Below are positions 61,884-64,000 of a stretch of 64,000 nt of DNA, piece after piece. Source of the DNA: Candidatus Tepidiaquacellales bacterium OLB4/UTCHB1 (GTDB lineage Bacteria > Bacteroidota > Ignavibacteria > Tepidaquicellales > Tepidaquicellaceae); the NCBI GenBank assembly GCA_002050165.1, contig MWSW01000005.1, positions 1 to 64,000 of the forward strand, in the 5' to 3' direction. The position numbers were made by a program, and so were the translations under genes. Numbering within the stretch: position 1 is the stretch's first letter; each line of letters opens with the position of its first letter. The notes beneath the pieces are model-generated. The model had not been told where the DNA came from. It saw only the letters and a list, made by a program, of their open reading frames with translations, and did no database searches.

Positions 61884-63335
61884 TTACTGACCTGTACCGT
61901 TAACTAAATTCTTCAATTTTTCAACCTGCGCAGCTGCTTCTTCATTCGTCGGATCAAGTTGAAGAACTTTTTCATAATTCTCTAATGCCTTTTCTTTGTT
62001 ATCTTTCGCAAGATATGCATTCGCCAACCAAAGATACGAAAACGTAAATGTATCGTTTATTCTAATAGCTTCTTCAAACTCTGCTATTGCATCATCATAC
62101 TTCTCCTGAGTGTACATAATTAAACCTTTGTAAACCTGTGTTGCGTCACTTTTACCTGCAATCGATTGATTTTTATTGAAACTTACAAGGGCATCGTCAT
62201 ATTGTTTTGCATTAAACTGCATAACTCCAAGTTCAAAATACAGATCCGGATTTTCTGGATCGCGTTTTTTAGCTTCATCCATTAATTGAAATGCTTTCGT
62301 CTGGTCACCTTTTTCACTATATATCTTTGCAAGCTTTATATAATCTTCAGTTTCAAAGTTATCTTCAGATACTTTTGAAAAATATTCGAGTGCTTTATCG
62401 TAATTTTTTTTGTCTATTTCAATGTATCCGAGATATTTAAAAGCGAGCGCATTATTCGGGTCAACTTTCAGCACTTCATTTAGCAATCTTTCTGCTTCTT
62501 GCAGGTCACCTAAAGCATACTTTGTTCTCGCAAAATACGAATTACCGGTTTGCGTCCCGGGTTTTAACTGAGAATATTTTTTAAATGCCTCAGCTGCGCT
62601 GGCATATTGTTCACTTAAAAATAAAATTCTTCCAATCATAAAATAAGATTCTGCGAAGTTTTCGTCAATCTTAATTGATTCCTGAAATGATGTTAGTGCA
62701 TCATCAAATTTTCTCTGTCTGAAGTAAACATTTCCTAAACCATAGTATGCAGCAGCGGATTTGTTATTGGATAATTGCAACGCCTTTTTGTAATTTTCAA
62801 TCGCAGCTGGCAGAGCTTGTCCGAAATAGTAAGCATTCCCCAATGCTACAAATACTGCGGGATTTTTATCATCAAGTGACATTGCTCTCGTTAAAATGAA
62901 AACTGCTTTTTCAACATCACCGGATCTGGAATAATTTATTCCCTGTGACAACAAAACACTGACGTTTTCCTCGTCTTCTTTGAGAGCTTTCTCATAGTAG
63001 GTATTAGCTTTGTCATAATTTTTTTGTTCGCTATAAATATCACCGAGACCTTTTAATGCTTCCACACCACTGTCATCATCTTTAAGCGCGATGTTGAAAT
63101 ATTTCTCCGCCTCCTTCAAAGAACCTGTTTCAAACAATGCTTTTCCATAGTAATAGTTAGCGTCATAACTGTCATCGTCCTTTACATATTTTTTAAGAAT
63201 TTCAAGTCCGAGAACATAATTTCCTCTTTTTACAGCATCAATTCCATCATCAATATCTTGTGCATTTATACTGGAAATTAAAAATAAAACCAGACAGACT
63301 GTTACAAAAAATGTTTTCAAGTTAAGAATTTTCAT
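61884..63335 (-). CDS. periplasmic TPR protein
   Basis: 483 aa. A signal peptide (about 1-26, ending NAQ) is followed by about 13 consecutive TPR units, e.g. ALKGLGDIYSEQKNYDKANTYYE, AAYYGLGNVYFRQRKFDDALTSF, SYLWLANAYLAKDNKEKALENYE. A linear superhelix without catalytic motifs. It follows the PstS-like gene after 9 nt, an arrangement seen next to TonB/ExbBD genes in Bacteroidota (from memory), so it may work with that system. Confidence 0.85.
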   Translation of the reverse strand: MKILNLKTFFVTVCLVLFLISSINAQDIDDGIDAVKRGNYVLGLEILKKYVKDDDSYDANYYYGKALFETGSLKEAEKYFNIALKDDDSGVEALKGLGDIYSEQKNYDKANTYYEKALKEDEENVSVLLSQGINYSRSGDVEKAVFILTRAMSLDDKNPAVFVALGNAYYFGQALPAAIENYKKALQLSNNKSAAAYYGLGNVYFRQRKFDDALTSFQESIKIDENFAESYFMIGRILFLSEQYASAAEAFKKYSQLKPGTQTGNSYFARTKYALGDLQEAERLLNEVLKVDPNNALAFKYLGYIEIDKKNYDKALEYFSKVSEDNFETEDYIKLAKIYSEKGDQTKAFQLMDEAKKRDPENPDLYFELGVMQFNAKQYDDALVSFNKNQSIAGKSDATQVYKGLIMYTQEKYDDAIAEFEEAIRINDTFTFSYLWLANAYLAKDNKEKALENYEKVLQLDPTNEEAAAQVEKLKNLVNGTGQ

Positions 63336-63344
63336 TTTATCTGT

Positions 63345-64000
63345 TTAATTTAATTGAATTGTTCTTACGGGTTGTGTTGCTGGTACAACTCCGTGATCAA
63401 GTAAAACTTGTTGTCCCGGAGTTTGCAACATAAAAGAAATAAAGCCAGATTCGAGTCCAATACCTTTAAAAGTTGTGTAAATGTAGACAACTCGATCGTA
63501 AGGATATTCACCATTAAATACTAACCCTTGATGCAACTGAACGTAATCCCTTTGAGCGCCAGCATCGTTTACGATTGATATCCTGAGAGCTTTCACTGTC
63601 GTATCCAAAGCATCCTGTTTTCCAATACCCAACCATGCCAGATTAGAAATTCCGATTGCATTCTCATTTTCGCGAATTTCCTGCAACATCTGTGCACTGG
63701 TCGAACATACAGTGGACTTATCGTAAAACTCCGCACCTTTCAAGACGTTTTCTTTTACATAATCGTATGTTGCAGAATTACGCCGTTGAATAAACGTTTT
63801 TATTTTATTGAGGTTACCTGTCATCGTTTTAGCTACCTCCGAATTTTGATCTTTATCCTGTGCAACTATATCCGTCCAGTTTTTATATTCACCTGTGAAT
63901 ATATTCATCAGATCATTTGAGGTAACTCTCAGTATCGGGTTAAATGGATTTACAATAAACGCAACTGCATCAACTGCTACCTTATGCGAATCAATCTGTA
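63345..64000 (-). CDS. PstS-like substrate-binding protein (5' end beyond window)
   Basis: Partial gene: the frame is open to the right edge, so the start and signal peptide lie outside. The readable ~217 residues contain VAFIVNPFNPILRVTSNDLMNIFTG, TFIQRRNSATYDYVKENVL, SNLAWLGIG and HQGLVFNGEYPYDRVVYIY, the pattern of PstS-type periplasmic phosphate-binding proteins (PBP-like domain). In Bacteroidota many such proteins lack a Pst transporter and occur beside TonB/ExbBD. The TPR gene follows after 9 nt. Confidence 0.82.
   Translation of the reverse strand, partial: QIDSHKVAVDAVAFIVNPFNPILRVTSNDLMNIFTGEYKNWTDIVAQDKDQNSEVAKTMTGNLNKIKTFIQRRNSATYDYVKENVLKGAEFYDKSTVCSTSAQMLQEIRENENAIGISNLAWLGIGKQDALDTTVKALRISIVNDAGAQRDYVQLHQGLVFNGEYPYDRVVYIYTTFKGIGLESGFISFMLQTPGQQVLLDHGVVPATQPVRTIQLN

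Overview
The window looks like ordinary chromosome from an AT-rich bacterium of the Bacteroidota/Chlorobi (FCB) group, most likely Ignavibacteria. Four secreted proteins end in a type IX secretion (Por/T9SS) sorting domain of the NPFNP...LGRE...GVYFYKL...KM type. Many leaders lack a Shine-Dalgarno sequence, TTG starts are frequent, and the tmRNA tag (GENNYALAA) is of the Bacteroidota type. Taxonomy is inferred from gene content only. No transposon, prophage, integron, CRISPR array or plasmid gene is visible. Genes are tightly packed, with many 1-14 nt overlaps.

Layout. 0.1-6 kb (+): secreted TPR protein, rpsU, hpt-type phosphoribosyltransferase, ftsH, a SEC59/phytol-kinase-like membrane enzyme, ychF. 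6-14.2 kb (-): feoAB iron uptake, lysine 6-aminotransferase, purM, rsmI, dut, two DUF4190 proteins, tatD, purine nucleoside phosphorylase. 14.3-25.2 kb (+): TPR protein, two T9SS-sorted proteins around an isolated nuoI, CNNM/CorC-type transporter, MlaE-type permease, pyrB, pyrC, FAH-family enzyme, ParA-like ATPase, valS. 25.2-34.6 kb is mixed: arginase, thioesterase, two T9SS-tailed proteins, HtrA/DegP protease, recO, PfkB kinase, DUF3467, LptF/G permease, AhpD-like protein, YCF48-like lipoprotein. 34.8-37 kb (+): nuoK-nuoL closed by a strong terminator.

37-48 kb (-): outer-membrane barrel, rsmE, one-POTRA Omp85 protein, DUF2723 membrane protein, CoA-binding protein, a CADD-family protein (likely self-sacrificing p-aminobenzoate synthase), YvlD-like protein, HAD-IIA phosphatase, three small membrane proteins (one of only 33 aa), gcvP. 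48-54.4 kb (+): TPR histidine kinase, exported amine oxidase, hisS, an overlapping unknown gene, lgt. Then a CbiX-like chelatase (-), a 657-bp non-coding stretch rich in inverted repeats, the conserved rpmH-rnpA-yidD-yidC block followed by a heptosyltransferase-like gene, ssrA (tmRNA, -), DUF3098-like protein, M20 dipeptidase, a large periplasmic TPR protein and the 3' part of a PstS-like binding protein that runs off the right edge.

The content is mostly housekeeping: nucleotide synthesis and salvage, translation, envelope biogenesis, iron import and pieces of respiratory complex I scattered over at least two loci. I did not find a clear new multi-gene system. The best candidates for follow-up are the CADD-type gene, the structured non-coding region before rpmH, the short T9SS-tail protein, the translationally coupled 33-aa membrane peptide, nuoI inside a secreted-protein operon, and the altered G4 motif in FeoB.
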